Positions 7,231-15,153 of a stretch of 21,110 nucleotides of DNA are shown one piece after another. Below the pieces are notes generated by a model that saw nothing but the letters and a program-made list of their open reading frames with translations, was not told the DNA's origin and did not search any database. Location: assembly GCA_002436765.1 (NCBI GenBank), contig DJNI01000056.1, positions 1-21,110 on the forward strand. Reading direction: 5' to 3'. A program made the position numbers and the translations under genes. Every line of letters begins with the position of its first letter. The first letter of the stretch is position 1. Source of the DNA: Clostridiales bacterium UBA6468 (GTDB lineage Bacteria > Bacillota > Clostridia > Oscillospirales > Oscillospiraceae).

Positions 7231-8403
7231 ATGAAAAAGGCACTTGCGCTGCTGCTTGCGCTCGTCATGGTGATCGCCATGGCCGCCTGCGGCTCCAAGA
7301 CCACACCCGCCACCACCGCCCCTGCCGCCACCACCGCTCCCGCAGGGAACGAGACCGAGGCTCCGACCAAGGCTTCCGAGCTGAAGGTCGGCGTGTTCTA
7401 CTACACCTTCGCCGACACCTACATTTCCAGCGTCCGTACCGCTCTGGACGCGCAGCTGGACGGCCTGGGCGTTACCTACCAGAACTTTGACGGCAACAAC
7501 AACCAGACCACCCAGAACGAGCAGATCCAGACCGCCATTACCGACGGCTACAACCTGCTGGTCGTCAACATGGTCACCTCCGGCTCCTCCGACGTTGCCA
7601 ACGAGATCATCTCCATGGCGAACGGCACCCCCGTTATCTTCTTCAACCGCGCCGTTGAGGCCGACGGCGAGGAAGGCTCCGTTCTGAACGCCAACGCCAG
7701 CATCTGCTTCATCGGCACCGACGCGCCCGAAGCCGGTCACCTGCAGGGCAAGATGGTCGGCGAGTACCTGCTGGCCAACTGGGACACCGTTGACCTGAAC
7801 GGCGACGGCAAGATCTCCTACGCCATGTTCAAGGGCGACGAGGGCAACGTTGAGGCCATCTACCGCACCCAGTACGGTGTTGAAGACGCCGACGCCGTCC
7901 TGACCGCCGCCGGCAAGCCCGCTCTGGAGTACTTCGACGCTTCCAACGCCTCCAAGTATCAGGTGGATCTGGGCGGCGCCTGGAGCGCACAGGCTGCTCT
8001 GGACTACATGAACACCAACCTGTCCCAGTACAACGAGGCCAACGGCAACATGATCGAGCTGATCATCTGCAACAACGACAACATGGCTGAAGGCGCCATC
8101 TCCGCTCTGGAAGCTGCCGGCTACAACACCGGTGCCGAGGGCGCGACCACCATCCCCGTGTTCGGCGTTGACGCCACCGACGCTGCCAAGGAGCTGATCG
8201 CTGCCGGCAAGATGACCGGTACCGTCAAGCAGGACGCCGAGGGCATGGCCGTTGCCATCGCCACCGTCGTCAAGGATGCCGGTGAGGGCACCGCCATGGC
8301 CGACGCCATCGCCGCCACCGCCGCCACCAACACCGAGATGTACTCCGTCGCCGACGGCATCGCCAACAAGCTGTTCGTCGCCTACGCTCCCTACACCAAG
8401 TAA
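7231..8403 (+). CDS. mglB: Galactose/glucose-binding lipoprotein MglB
   Basis: 390 residues. The ATG at 7231 is chosen over 7207 because GGAGGA (7218-7223) precedes it at the right distance and the signal peptide then starts MKKALALLLALVM. The lipobox gives Cys20, followed by a Thr/Ala/Pro-rich linker. The body is a Peripla_BP_4 sugar receptor. DLNGDGKISYAMFKGDEGN (from Asp188) matches the EF-hand-like calcium loop of enteric galactose/glucose-binding protein, with Asp188, Asn190 and Asp192 in the ligand positions; this is the main reason to name it MglB. Its codons are strongly biased (only CGC/CGT for its three Arg), as expected for an abundant receptor. It feeds MglA/MglC encoded downstream, and galETK follow. 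Galactose is the likely substrate; glucose or methyl-galactosides are possible. Confidence 0.93.
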   Translation: MKKALALLLALVMVIAMAACGSKTTPATTAPAATTAPAGNETEAPTKASELKVGVFYYTFADTYISSVRTALDAQLDGLGVTYQNFDGNNNQTTQNEQIQTAITDGYNLLVVNMVTSGSSDVANEIISMANGTPVIFFNRAVEADGEEGSVLNANASICFIGTDAPEAGHLQGKMVGEYLLANWDTVDLNGDGKISYAMFKGDEGNVEAIYRTQYGVEDADAVLTAAGKPALEYFDASNASKYQVDLGGAWSAQAALDYMNTNLSQYNEANGNMIELIICNNDNMAEGAISALEAAGYNTGAEGATTIPVFGVDATDAAKELIAAGKMTGTVKQDAEGMAVAIATVVKDAGEGTAMADAIAATAATNTEMYSVADGIANKLFVAYAPYTK

Positions 8404-8420
8404 ATTATAAGAACCAAAAG

Positions 8421-8452
8421 AGGGCAGCCGCTGCTGTGACGGCGGCTGCCCT
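8421..8452 (+). terminator. Intercistronic stem-loop between mglB and mglA
   Basis: A perfect 11-bp GC-rich stem (AGGGCAGCCGC, 8421-8431, with 8442-8452) and a 10-base loop begin 18 bases after the mglB stop. The downstream tail is TCTTAA, a poor U-tract, so it is more likely a leaky terminator or a 3' end stabiliser of mglB mRNA. Such hairpins commonly let binding-protein mRNA exceed that of the ATPase and permease. Confidence 0.7.
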
Positions 8453-8461
8453 TCTTAAAGC

Positions 8462-8622
8462 GGAAACTCTGAATAAATCGCCTTCGGCTGAACAGCGGAT
8501 CTTTTTCCCCAGCTGTGCGGTATAAAAAGTGGGAAATACACAAAGTATTCCTCCACTTTTAATACCTTCATCTGGTGAAAAATCTCTCGCTGTCAGCTCT
8601 CGTCGATTTATCCAGAGCTTCC
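8462..8622 (+). repeat. 161-bp long-palindrome repeat element, copy 1 (MITE-like)
   Basis: The outer 19 bases are inverted repeats: GGAAACTCTGAATAAATCG (8462-8480) and the complement of CGATTTATCCAGAGCTTCC (8604-8622), 17 of 19 matching. The symmetry continues inward, and the arms near the centre (about 8519-8539 with 8545-8566) pair again, so nearly the whole element can fold as one imperfect hairpin. A second copy, in the opposite orientation, begins at 21032. It encodes no protein. It fills the mglB-mglA gap and ends 15 bases before the mglA ribosome site. No clear target-site duplication was seen. The layout resembles miniature inverted-repeat transposable elements; that class assignment is inference. 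Confidence 0.8.
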
Positions 8623-8652
8623 TGAGCCAGCAAAAAAGGAGGGGAATCCAAG

Positions 8653-10152
8653 GTGGAGCAAACCGTACTGCTCCGGATGACGGATATCACAAAGACCTTT
8701 CCCGGCGTGAAAGCGCTGGATCATGTCAGCCTGGAAGTCAAGGCGGGCACCGTACACGCGCTCATGGGCGAGAACGGCGCCGGCAAATCCACGCTGATGA
8801 AATGCCTGTTCGGCATTTACACCAAGGACAGCGGCCATATTTATCTGGAAGGCCGCGAGGTCAATTTCACCAGCTCCAAGGAGGCGCTGATGAGCGGCGT
8901 CGCCATGGTGCATCAGGAGCTGAATCAGGCGCTCAAGCGGACTGTCATGGACAATCTGTGGCTGGGGCGCTATCCCAAGATCGCGGGCTTTATTGTGGAC
9001 GAACGCAAAATGCTCCGCGATACCAAGGCGATTTTTGAAGAGCTCGGCATCGACGTTGACCCCCACCGGGTCATGGGCACGATGCCGGTTTCCCAGCGTC
9101 AAATGGTGGAGATCGCCAAGGCCGTCTCCTATCACTCGAAAGTCATCGTATTTGATGAACCCACGTCCTCGCTGACCGAGGAAGAGGTTGAGCACCTGTT
9201 CCGGATCATCAACATGCTCCGGGATCGCGGCATGGGCATCATCTACATTTCCCATAAAATGGCGGAGATCAAGCGCATCTCCGACGAGATCACCGTCATG
9301 CGTGACGGCCGGCTGGTGGCGACCCGTCCGGCCTCCGAGCTGGAGATGAACGACATCATCCGCCTGATGGTCGGCCGGGAGCTTGGCAACCAGTTCCCCC
9401 CGAAGACCAACAAGCCCGGCGACGTCTATTTGCAGGTCGAGCACCTGACGGGACTGTACAATAACCTGCGGGACGTTTCCTTCACCGCCCGGCGGGGCGA
9501 GATCCTGGGTCTGGCGGGTCTGGACGGCAGCGGCCGGACGGAGACGCTGGAAACCATGTTCGGCGTCGCCACCCGCAAAAGCGGCCGCATTCTGCTGGAC
9601 GGCAAAGAGTGCAGGAATCTGAACCCCCGGCAGTCTATCAAAAGCAACTTTGCCCTGCTCACCGAGGAGCGCCGGGCGACGGGTATTTTCGGGATCCTGA
9701 ACATCCGGGAGAATTCCGTCATTTCCAGTCTGGACAGGCACAAGCGGGCGGGCTTCGTCCTCAGCGACAAGTCCATGCGGAAGGACACCCAGTGGTCCAT
9801 CGACGCCATGCACACCAAGACGCCCTCTCAGGAGACGAAGATCCGCAGCCTGTCCGGCGGCAACCAGCAGAAGGTCATCATCGGCCGCTGGCTGCTCACC
9901 ACCCCGGATGTGCTGCTGCTTGACGAGCCGACGCGGGGCATCGACGTCGGCGCGAAATATGAGATTTACCAGCTGATCCTCGATCTGGCGAACAAAGGCA
10001 AGACGGTCATCATGGTCTCGTCCGAAATGCCCGAGCTGCTGGGCGTGTGCGACCGGATCTTAGTCATGTCCGGCGGACGGCTGGCCGGTGAAGTCGATGC
10101 AAAGACAGCAACGCAGGAAGACATCATGCGTCTTGCGGCGAAGTATGTATAA
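8653..10152 (+). CDS. mglA: Galactose/methyl-galactoside import ATP-binding protein MglA
   Basis: 499 residues, starting at GTG 8653 with AGGAGGGG (8637-8644) 8 bases upstream. It is a tandem ABC ATPase of the RbsA/MglA/XylG family at the usual length of about 500. The first nucleotide-binding domain has Walker A GENGAGKS (39-46), signature VSQRQMVEIAKAV and Walker B VIVFDEPTSSL with Asp168. The second has the degenerate Walker A GLDGSGRT (289-296, Arg in place of Lys, normal for the family), LSGGNQQK (400-407) and LLLDEPTRGID with Asp424. It energises sugar import through MglC with MglB as receptor. It follows mglB after a hairpin and the palindromic repeat and precedes mglC by 12 bases. The substrate within the family rests on context. 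Confidence 0.93.
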   Translation: MEQTVLLRMTDITKTFPGVKALDHVSLEVKAGTVHALMGENGAGKSTLMKCLFGIYTKDSGHIYLEGREVNFTSSKEALMSGVAMVHQELNQALKRTVMDNLWLGRYPKIAGFIVDERKMLRDTKAIFEELGIDVDPHRVMGTMPVSQRQMVEIAKAVSYHSKVIVFDEPTSSLTEEEVEHLFRIINMLRDRGMGIIYISHKMAEIKRISDEITVMRDGRLVATRPASELEMNDIIRLMVGRELGNQFPPKTNKPGDVYLQVEHLTGLYNNLRDVSFTARRGEILGLAGLDGSGRTETLETMFGVATRKSGRILLDGKECRNLNPRQSIKSNFALLTEERRATGIFGILNIRENSVISSLDRHKRAGFVLSDKSMRKDTQWSIDAMHTKTPSQETKIRSLSGGNQQKVIIGRWLLTTPDVLLLDEPTRGIDVGAKYEIYQLILDLANKGKTVIMVSSEMPELLGVCDRILVMSGGRLAGEVDAKTATQEDIMRLAAKYV

Positions 10153-10164
10153 GGAGGCAGCGGT

Positions 10165-11262
10165 ATGGCAAATCCAGTCAAACAGCTTCAGAGAAAGAGC
10201 GAAGAATACCAAAAGCTCGACAAGGCGGATCGCCGCCGGTTCTGGTCGGACGGCATTCTGAATAACGCGCTGTATATTCTGATGATTATTTTCATCGTCT
10301 ATACGGCAATCAAGAACAAAAACTTCCTGTCCGCGGGTTCCATCGCGAACATCATTTCCCTTGTGGCGTCGTCGCTGCCCATGGCGCTGGGCATCGCGGG
10401 CTGTATCGTCCTGACCGGTACCGACCTGTCCGGCGGACGTGTGGTCGGCCTGACCGCGGCCGTCGCGGGCGCGCTATTACAGGATCGCACCATCTCCCGG
10501 AAGCTGTTCTCCAACCTTCCGGCCATTACCCCGGGTTGGATCCTGCTGACGGTTCTCATTGTCGTGGCCATCGGCGCGCTGATCGGCATGGTGAACGGCT
10601 TCTTCGTGGCCAAGTTCAGCCTGCACCCCTTCATCGTGACCCTGGCTACCCAGCTCATTACCTACGGTCTGATCCTGATCTTCTTTATGCTCAACGGCAA
10701 CAACGGCCAGCCCGTTTCCGGCCTGTCCCAGGAGTATAAGAACGTGGTCTCCGCGCCCATGATCCAGTTCGTCACCGGCTCCGGCGCGAAGATCTCCATC
10801 CCCTGGTACGTGCTGTACGCCGTGATCTTCGTGGCGCTGATGTGGTTCATCTGGAACAAGACCGCCTTCGGCAAGAACATGTTCGCCGTCGGCTCCAACG
10901 CCGACGCGGCCAAGGTCTCCGGCGTCAACGTGTTCTGGACGACCGTGATGGTCCACACCCTGGCGGGCGCCATGTACGGCGTTACGGGCTTCATTGAGGG
11001 CGCCCGTATCAGCTCCATCACCCAGTCGGCCGGCCTCAACTACGAGTGCGACGCCATCGCGGCCTGCGTCATCGGCGGTGTTTCCTTCGTCGGCGGCACC
11101 GGCAAGATCAGCGGCATTGTCCTGGGCGTGTTCGTGCTGCGGATCATCTTCGTGGCGCTGTCCATGCTGGGCATCGACCCCTCCATGCAGTACATCATCA
11201 AGGGCGGCATTATTCTGGCGGCCTGCTCGCTGGATATGCGGAAATATCTTGCCAAGAAGTAA
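10165..11262 (+). CDS. mglC: Galactose/methyl-galactoside permease MglC
   Basis: 365 residues, ATG at 10165 with AAGGAGG directly after the mglA stop. The N-terminal 30 or so residues are charged and probably cytoplasmic. Eight to ten hydrophobic segments follow, such as SLPMALGIAGCIVLTGTDLS and WILLTVLIVVAIGALIGMVN, and TGTDLSGGRVVGLTAAVAGA is the conserved stretch of BPD_transp_2 sugar permeases. The C-terminal half has GSNADAAKVSGVNV and CVIGGVSFVGGTGKISG, the family's cytoplasmic coupling loop and the following helix. It forms the membrane channel of the MglABC importer, presumably as a homodimer. It ends just before a promoter and palindrome that precede galE. Membrane segment borders are estimated by eye. 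Confidence 0.92.
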   Translation: MANPVKQLQRKSEEYQKLDKADRRRFWSDGILNNALYILMIIFIVYTAIKNKNFLSAGSIANIISLVASSLPMALGIAGCIVLTGTDLSGGRVVGLTAAVAGALLQDRTISRKLFSNLPAITPGWILLTVLIVVAIGALIGMVNGFFVAKFSLHPFIVTLATQLITYGLILIFFMLNGNNGQPVSGLSQEYKNVVSAPMIQFVTGSGAKISIPWYVLYAVIFVALMWFIWNKTAFGKNMFAVGSNADAAKVSGVNVFWTTVMVHTLAGAMYGVTGFIEGARISSITQSAGLNYECDAIAACVIGGVSFVGGTGKISGIVLGVFVLRIIFVALSMLGIDPSMQYIIKGGIILAACSLDMRKYLAKK

Positions 11263-11277
11263 ATCCTGTATTATAAT
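11249..11277 (+). promoter_or_regulatory. Internal promoter for galETK
   Basis: TTGCCA (11249-11254), exactly 17 bases, then a perfect TATAAT (11272-11277). The -35 lies inside the last codons of mglC. The start site would fall near 11284, within the palindrome at 11275-11307. This would let the Leloir genes be expressed apart from the transporter. Confidence 0.6.
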
Positions 11278-11307
11278 AGCGGCAGATGAAAATCATCTGC
11301 CGCTATT
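11275..11307 (+). promoter_or_regulatory. Long perfect palindrome before galE: operator or intercistronic hairpin
   Basis: Arms of 15 bases (11275-11289 AATAGCGGCAGATGA and 11293-11307) are separated by AAA. No T-tract follows, so it is a poor terminator. It overlaps the end of the -10 box and the predicted start site of the internal promoter, which is where a repressor operator would sit. In read-through mRNA from mglC it would form a stable stem-loop. Confidence 0.65.
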
Positions 11308-11331
11308 GTGGAGAAAAGGGAGGTTGCATTC

Positions 11332-12324
11332 ATGAAAACGATTCTGGTGCTTGGCGGTGCGGGCTACATTGGCAGTCACACCGTATATGAACTCATTGAC
11401 AACGGCTACGACGTGGTCGTGGCCGATAATCTGGAAACCGGATTCCGCAAGGCGGTGCATCCGAAGGCCAGATTTTATCAGGGCGATATCCGTAATAAGG
11501 AATTCTGCGACCATGTGTTTTCCTCCGAGAAGATCGACGCGGTCATCCACTTCGCGGCAAATTCTCAGGTGGGCGAGAGCATGGTCAATCCCCTGAAATA
11601 CTACGATAACAATCTGGGCGGCACCCGGACGATGCTCCAATCCATGATCGAGCATGGGGTCAAATACATCGTCTTTTCCTCCACGGCGGCGACCTACGGC
11701 GAGCCGGAGCATGTGCCGATTCTGGAGACCGACCCGACGCATCCGACGAACTGCTACGGCGAGACGAAGCTCTCCATGGAGCGGATGTTTTACTGGGCGT
11801 CCGTCGCCCACGGCATCCGGTTCGTGGCGCTGCGCTACTTCAACGCCTGCGGCGCCCATATGTCCGGCAGGATCGGCGAGGCGCATAATCCGGAGACCCA
11901 CCTGATCCCCATTATCCTGCAGGTTCCCAACGGACTGCGGGATCACGTGTCGATTTACGGCGACGACTATCCCACCCGGGACGGCACCTGCGTCCGGGAC
12001 TACATCCATGTCACCGACCTTGCCTCCGCCCACATTCTGGCGGCGGAGTACCTGATGAACGGCGGGGAAAACAACGTCTTCAATCTGGGCAACGGCGTGG
12101 GCTTCACGGTGAAGGAGATCATCGACACGGCGGAAAAGGTCGTGGGCAAGCCCATCAAATGCGAGATGGCCCCCCGCCGGGCAGGCGACCCGGCGCAGCT
12201 GGTGGCGTCCAGCGAAAAGGCCAAGGCCGTCCTTGGCTGGAAGCCGAAATATGACGATATCGAGACCATCATCGGTTCCGCATGGAACTGGCACAAGGAG
12301 CATCCCCATGGCTATGACGACTGA
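11332..12324 (+). CDS. galE: UDP-glucose 4-epimerase GalE
   Basis: 330 residues. The ATG at 11332 has AGGGAGG (11317-11323) at 8 bases; an in-frame ATG at 11308 lies at the edge of the palindrome and lacks a site. It is an extended short-chain dehydrogenase: the NAD-binding GGAGYIGS lies at 8-15, and the catalytic Tyr142-x3-Lys146 (CYGETK) follows the Ser/Thr-rich SSTAATYGEPE. FNACGAHMSGRIGEAHNPETH and GTCVRDYIHVTDLA are GalE landmarks, and the length is normal. It interconverts UDP-galactose and UDP-glucose in the cytoplasm, closing the Leloir pathway. Its last 17 bases overlap galT. Confidence 0.97.
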   Translation: MKTILVLGGAGYIGSHTVYELIDNGYDVVVADNLETGFRKAVHPKARFYQGDIRNKEFCDHVFSSEKIDAVIHFAANSQVGESMVNPLKYYDNNLGGTRTMLQSMIEHGVKYIVFSSTAATYGEPEHVPILETDPTHPTNCYGETKLSMERMFYWASVAHGIRFVALRYFNACGAHMSGRIGEAHNPETHLIPIILQVPNGLRDHVSIYGDDYPTRDGTCVRDYIHVTDLASAHILAAEYLMNGGENNVFNLGNGVGFTVKEIIDTAEKVVGKPIKCEMAPRRAGDPAQLVASSEKAKAVLGWKPKYDDIETIIGSAWNWHKEHPHGYDD

Positions 12325-13816
12325 AACCGTTTGGGCAGCGCTGGACTCGCTGCTGGATTATGCCGAGGATCGCGGTCTTCTCCACCCGCTGGACGAGACG
12401 TTCGCGAGAAATACCCTGCTTTCCCAGCTGGGGCTGGAAGGCTACGAAGAGCAGGAGCGGCGCTTTGACTTTCCGGAATGCCTGGATCTGCTGTGTGACT
12501 ACGCCGCCCAGGAGGGAATGATCGCGGACACCGTCGCCGAGCGCGACCTGTTCGACACGAAGCTCATGGGCTTCCTGACGCCCCGCCCGTCGGAGGTTGT
12601 GCGGGAGTTCCGGGCGCGATATGCCCAATCCCCCAAGGCGGCGACGGACTATTTTTACACCCTCAGCCAGGACTGCAATTACATCCGCCGCGACCGCATC
12701 GCCAAGGACGAGCGCTGGACGGCGGAGACCAAATACGGGAAGCTGGAAATCTCCGTCAACCTGTCCAAGCCCGAGAAGGACCCCCGGGACATCGCGGCGG
12801 CGAAGCTGAAAAAGGCCTCCGGTTACCCCAAGTGCCTGCTCTGCCCCGAGAACGTGGGCTACGCGGGGACCGTCTCCCACCCGGCGCGGCAGAATCTGCG
12901 GGTCATGCCGGTGATGGTGAACGGCCAGCTCTGGGGCTTCCAGTATTCGCCCTACGTCTATTATAATGAGCACTGCATCGTCATGAATTCCCGGCATACG
13001 CCCATGGTCATTGACCGGGGGGTGTTCGATAAGCTGTTTTCCTTCGTGGAGCAGTTCCCCCACTATTTCCTGGGGTCGAACGCCGACCTGCCCATCGTGG
13101 GCGGAAGCATTCTGTCCCACGAGCATTTCCAGGGCGGCCATCATACCTTCCCCATGGAAAAGGCGGAGAGGGAGTTCGGCTTTGAGGTCCCCGACTTTGA
13201 CGACGTGGACTGCTGCGTGGTGAGATACCCCATGACGGTGCTTCGCCTGAACGCTCAGAACAAAGACCGTCTCTGCGACCTGGCGGGCAAAATTCTCGCC
13301 AAGTGGCGCACCTACAGCGACCCGGCGGCCATGGTCTTTGCCCAGACTGACGGCGAACCCCACAATACCGTCACGCCCATCGCCCGTATGCGCGACGGCC
13401 GGTATGAGCTTGACCTGGTCCTGCGGAACAATCTGACGACCAAGGAGCATCCCATGGGGCTGTATCACCCCCACAAGGAGCTTCACCACATCAAGAAAGA
13501 GAACATCGGCCTCATCGAAGTCATGGGTCTGGCCGTGCTCCCCGGCAGACTGAAAAAGGAAATGGCCGACCTGCGGGAAGCCCTGCTGAAGGGGGAAAAC
13601 CTGCGGCAGAACGAGGCGCTTTCCAAGCACGCCGACTGGGCGGAAGCATTTCTGGCGCGGCACCCGGAATTTAACGCCGAAAACGCCGAGGCGATCATTC
13701 AGTACGAGATCGGTCAGGTGTTTGCCCGGGTTCTGGAGTGCGCGGGCGTTTACAAGTGTACCGAAGCGGGCAGAGCTGCCCTGAAACGTTTTTTGACGGA
13801 GGTTCAAAATGGCTGA
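12308..13816 (+). CDS. galT: Galactose-1-phosphate uridylyltransferase, class II GalT
   Basis: 502 residues from the ATG at 12308, which has AAGGAG (12295-12300) 7 bases upstream; the ATG at 12314 is an alternative two codons later. The length of about 500 and overall sequence fit the Firmicute class II enzymes (GalT2), not the class I enzyme of about 350 residues. The active-site stretch ILSHEHFQGGHH contains His271-x-His273-x-Gln275, with His273 the expected uridylylated residue by analogy with the class I HPH-x-Q motif. Other matches include NAQNKDRLCDLAGKIL and PHNTVTPIARMRDG. It exchanges UMP between UDP-glucose and galactose-1-phosphate. It overlaps galE by 17 bases and galK by 8, so the three are translationally coupled. 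Confidence 0.96.
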   Translation: MAMTTETVWAALDSLLDYAEDRGLLHPLDETFARNTLLSQLGLEGYEEQERRFDFPECLDLLCDYAAQEGMIADTVAERDLFDTKLMGFLTPRPSEVVREFRARYAQSPKAATDYFYTLSQDCNYIRRDRIAKDERWTAETKYGKLEISVNLSKPEKDPRDIAAAKLKKASGYPKCLLCPENVGYAGTVSHPARQNLRVMPVMVNGQLWGFQYSPYVYYNEHCIVMNSRHTPMVIDRGVFDKLFSFVEQFPHYFLGSNADLPIVGGSILSHEHFQGGHHTFPMEKAEREFGFEVPDFDDVDCCVVRYPMTVLRLNAQNKDRLCDLAGKILAKWRTYSDPAAMVFAQTDGEPHNTVTPIARMRDGRYELDLVLRNNLTTKEHPMGLYHPHKELHHIKKENIGLIEVMGLAVLPGRLKKEMADLREALLKGENLRQNEALSKHADWAEAFLARHPEFNAENAEAIIQYEIGQVFARVLECAGVYKCTEAGRAALKRFLTEVQNG

Positions 13817-14918
13817 CACCTATCATTTTTCCGCTCCCGGCCGCACGGAGATCGGCGGCAACCACACCGACCATCAGCACGGCTGCGTGCTGGCGGCGGC
13901 GGTCGATATGGAGACCACGGCGGAGGTCACCCTGACCGGCACGAGCATCATCCGGGTGGATTCCGAGGGCTACAAGCCCGTGGAGATCGACCTGAAGGAT
14001 CTGGAGGCCAGAGAGTCCGAGAAGAACACCACGGCGGCGCTGATCCGGGGCGTGGCGGCGGCGTTCGTCCGGCGGGGCTGCAAGCTCAGCGGCTTTGAAG
14101 CAAAGGTCAGGTCTACCGTCCTGCCCGGCTCCGGCCTGTCCAGCTCCGCGGCCTTCGAGGTGCTGATCGGACGGATCCTGAACGGCCTGTTTGCGGAGGG
14201 CAAGGTTTCCGCAATTGAAATTGCCCAGATCGGCCAGTACGCCGAGAACGTCTACTACGGCAAGCCCTCCGGCCTGATGGATCAGATGGCCTCCAGCGTG
14301 GGCGGCCTGGTGTACATCGATTTTGCCGACCCGAAAAACCCCATTGTGGAAAAGGTGGACTACGATTTTGCCCACAGCGGCTACACCCTGTGCACCATCG
14401 ATTCCGGCGCGGACCACGCCGACCTGACGGACGAGTACGCGGCCATGCCCGTGGAAATGAAGGCCGTGGCGGCGTTCTTCGGCAAGGAGGTCCTCCACGA
14501 TGTGGACGAGGCGGAATTCTACCGGCGCATCGCCGAAGTCCGCAGGGTCACCGGCGACCGGGCAGTCCTGAGAGCCATCCACTTCTTTAACGAGAACCGC
14601 CGGGTAAAGTCCCAGGTGCGAGCGCTGAAGGACGGGGATTTTGGCGCATTCCTGCACCTGGTCAACGCCTCCGGCATGGCGTCCTGGACGCTGCTTCAGA
14701 ATGTCACCCCGGCAGGCTATATCCGCAAGCAGGACATGGCGTTCACCATTGCCCTCAGCCAGCAGCTGCTGGAGGGAGAGGGCGCCGTCCGTATCCACGG
14801 CGGCGGCTTCGCCGGTACGGCGCTGGCGTTTGTCCCCAACGATAAATTTGCGCGTTTTAAGACCTGCGTCGAGCACGTTCTGGGCGAGGGTCACTGCCAC
14901 AAGCTGACGATTCGGTAA
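13809..14918 (+). CDS. galK: Galactokinase GalK
   Basis: 369 residues, ATG at 13809 with GGAGG (13798-13802), overlapping galT. It is a GHMP kinase. The N-terminal galactokinase signature is GRTEIGGNHTDHQHG (11-25), a variant of the enteric GR-x-N-x-IGEHTDYNDG and common in clostridial GalK. The ATP-phosphate loop LPGSGLSSSAAF lies at 105-116, and the C-terminal GHMP motif is GGGFAGTALAFV. The short FAPSG-like N-terminus and length are normal for this lineage. It phosphorylates galactose to galactose-1-phosphate in the cytoplasm, the first committed Leloir step after MglABC uptake (a mutarotase galM is not in the window). It is the last gene before a strong terminator. Confidence 0.96.
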   Translation: MADTYHFSAPGRTEIGGNHTDHQHGCVLAAAVDMETTAEVTLTGTSIIRVDSEGYKPVEIDLKDLEARESEKNTTAALIRGVAAAFVRRGCKLSGFEAKVRSTVLPGSGLSSSAAFEVLIGRILNGLFAEGKVSAIEIAQIGQYAENVYYGKPSGLMDQMASSVGGLVYIDFADPKNPIVEKVDYDFAHSGYTLCTIDSGADHADLTDEYAAMPVEMKAVAAFFGKEVLHDVDEAEFYRRIAEVRRVTGDRAVLRAIHFFNENRRVKSQVRALKDGDFGAFLHLVNASGMASWTLLQNVTPAGYIRKQDMAFTIALSQQLLEGEGAVRIHGGGFAGTALAFVPNDKFARFKTCVEHVLGEGHCHKLTIR

Positions 14919-14935
14919 GCACCGGGATCCGTTAT

Positions 14936-14972
14936 GCCGCGGGGGAGCGGGCACGCTTCCCCGCGGCTTTTT
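14936..14972 (+). terminator. Rho-independent terminator after galK
   Basis: A 14-bp GC-rich stem (14936-14949 with 14954-14967, one G-T pair) and a GGCA loop are followed by five T (14968-14972). It ends the mgl-gal operon. Confidence 0.93.
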
Positions 14973-15124
14973 GCGTCCCCGCCGGTTATTTGGGGAGGGG
15001 TAAATTTTTCAAAATCGCGGAAAGAGGCGCAGAAAACGCCCCGTTTGTACCCGTTTCAAACAAATAGCCAAAAATCCCCCCCTGGGGGATAGGAAAACTG
15101 CGCAAAATGTGTCAAATTCCACGA
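14973..15124 (+). other. Gene-free stretch upstream of the CODH promoter
   Basis: The 311-base gap between galK and cooS has no credible gene. Besides the galK terminator and the cooS promoter it holds an ATCCCCC-CCT-GGGGGAT palindrome at 15074-15090 and a small GGCG-CGCC hairpin near 15030-15045. The C-run palindrome lies 35 bases upstream of the -35 box and could bind a regulator; nothing else was recognised. Confidence 0.4.
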
Positions 15125-15130
15125 TTGACA
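15110..15130 (+). promoter_or_regulatory. Dyad overlapping the cooS -35: candidate operator
   Basis: TGTCAA (15110-15115), nine bases, TTGACA (15125-15130). The right arm is the -35 box itself. An AATTCC motif also repeats at 15-base spacing (15115-15120 and 15130-15135). A protein bound here would block RNA polymerase. The arms recall CRP/FNR-family half-sites (CooA-like TGTCR) but the spacing is too wide for the usual 16-bp site. Confidence 0.35.
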
Positions 15131-15153
15131 ATTCCGCATTAAATTAGTACAAT
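15125..15153 (+). promoter_or_regulatory. Consensus sigma-A promoter for cooS-cooC-acsB
   Basis: A perfect TTGACA (15125-15130), 17 bases, then TACAAT (15148-15153). The start is expected near 15160, giving a leader of about 70 bases. This is the strongest promoter in the window and fits the highly biased codon use of cooS and acsB. Confidence 0.85.

Noticed and set aside
5983..7740. A 585-codon minus-strand frame spanning the sensor lipoprotein and mglB start
   Set aside because: It runs through the mglB promoter region and two well-supported plus-strand genes, with poly-Gly stretches and no recognisable domain.
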